Assembly: GCF_964283195.1 (NCBI RefSeq)
Contig: NZ_CAXYLH010000015.1
Strand: one strand, 5' to 3'
From: Paratractidigestivibacter sp003150175
Lineage (GTDB): Bacteria > Actinomycetota > Coriobacteriia > Coriobacteriales > Atopobiaceae
Length of the DNA stretch: 42,328 bases
Below the pieces are notes generated by a model, which had not been told where the DNA came from, ran no database searches, and worked only from the letters and a program-made list of their open reading frames with translations. A program made the translations under genes and the position numbers. Position 1 is the first letter of the stretch. The number at the start of each line of letters is the position of its first letter. Of the stretch, positions 42,249 through 42,328 are shown in pieces.

Positions 42249-42328
42249 TTTTCGACAAACGTTATTTTAGCACGATGTGCGCGGAGGCGCGGGGGCGGGG
42301 GCACGCGGGGATGGCGTACGCAAGGGGC

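Overview
This 42.3-kb window is high-GC bacterial chromosome. The gene content suggests a gut-type actinobacterium of the Coriobacteriia (Collinsella/Olsenella-like): a dcw cell-wall cluster headed by mraZ, a type III glutamine synthetase, a free-standing EIIA-Glc, an M18 aminopeptidase and a decayed DUF559-like endonuclease. This placement comes from recognising the proteins, not from a search, and the genus is a guess.

Region by region. (1) 1-935: window edge with two doubtful small frames, a strong hairpin and an inverted repeat array. (2) 936-10847, minus strand: division and wall cluster mraZ-rsmH-ftsL-ftsI-murF-mraY-murD-ftsW. It has no murE between ftsI and murF, and no murG, murC, ftsQ or ftsZ after ftsW. 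(3) 10848-18300, minus strand: xerD and pyrG, then a DUF4012 membrane protein and GSIII glutamine synthetase. (4) 18583-20205, plus strand: a membrane-anchored polysaccharide deacetylase. (5) 20318-22029: a decayed endonuclease-like gene bracketed by two copies of an 84-nt stem-loop element. (6) 22030-26507: rnhA and polA overlapping by 1 nt on the minus strand, and a divergent HAD phosphatase. (7) 26958-30997: an Fe3+-type ABC importer operon (minus). (8) 31247-34773: a zinc-dependent phospholipase C-like protein, a truncated RpiR regulator, a frameshifted GH1 6-phospho-beta-glucosidase and crr. (9) 35126-38899: class II aldolase, a membrane protein of unknown function and an M18 aminopeptidase. 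(10) 39037-42248, minus: a TPP riboswitch with an intrinsic terminator controlling a thiamine-binding protein and a ThiXYZ-type importer.

Wall synthesis, division, CTP supply, chromosome dimer resolution and DNA repair are grouped on the left. Uptake, glycolysis and beta-glucoside metabolism are on the right. RpiR and GH1 are both damaged beside an intact crr, which suggests that beta-glucoside use at this locus is being lost.

The least explained signal is intergenic. Seven or more gaps carry imperfect repeats whose sequence is private to each gap but whose layout is shared: units mostly 30 or about 40 bp apart, usually in facing orientations, often between convergent genes. Two further points stand out. 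Four GTGT words lie exactly 10 bp apart in front of mraZ, looking like MraZ operators. The two 84-nt elements have identical geometry and share a 12-nt core.
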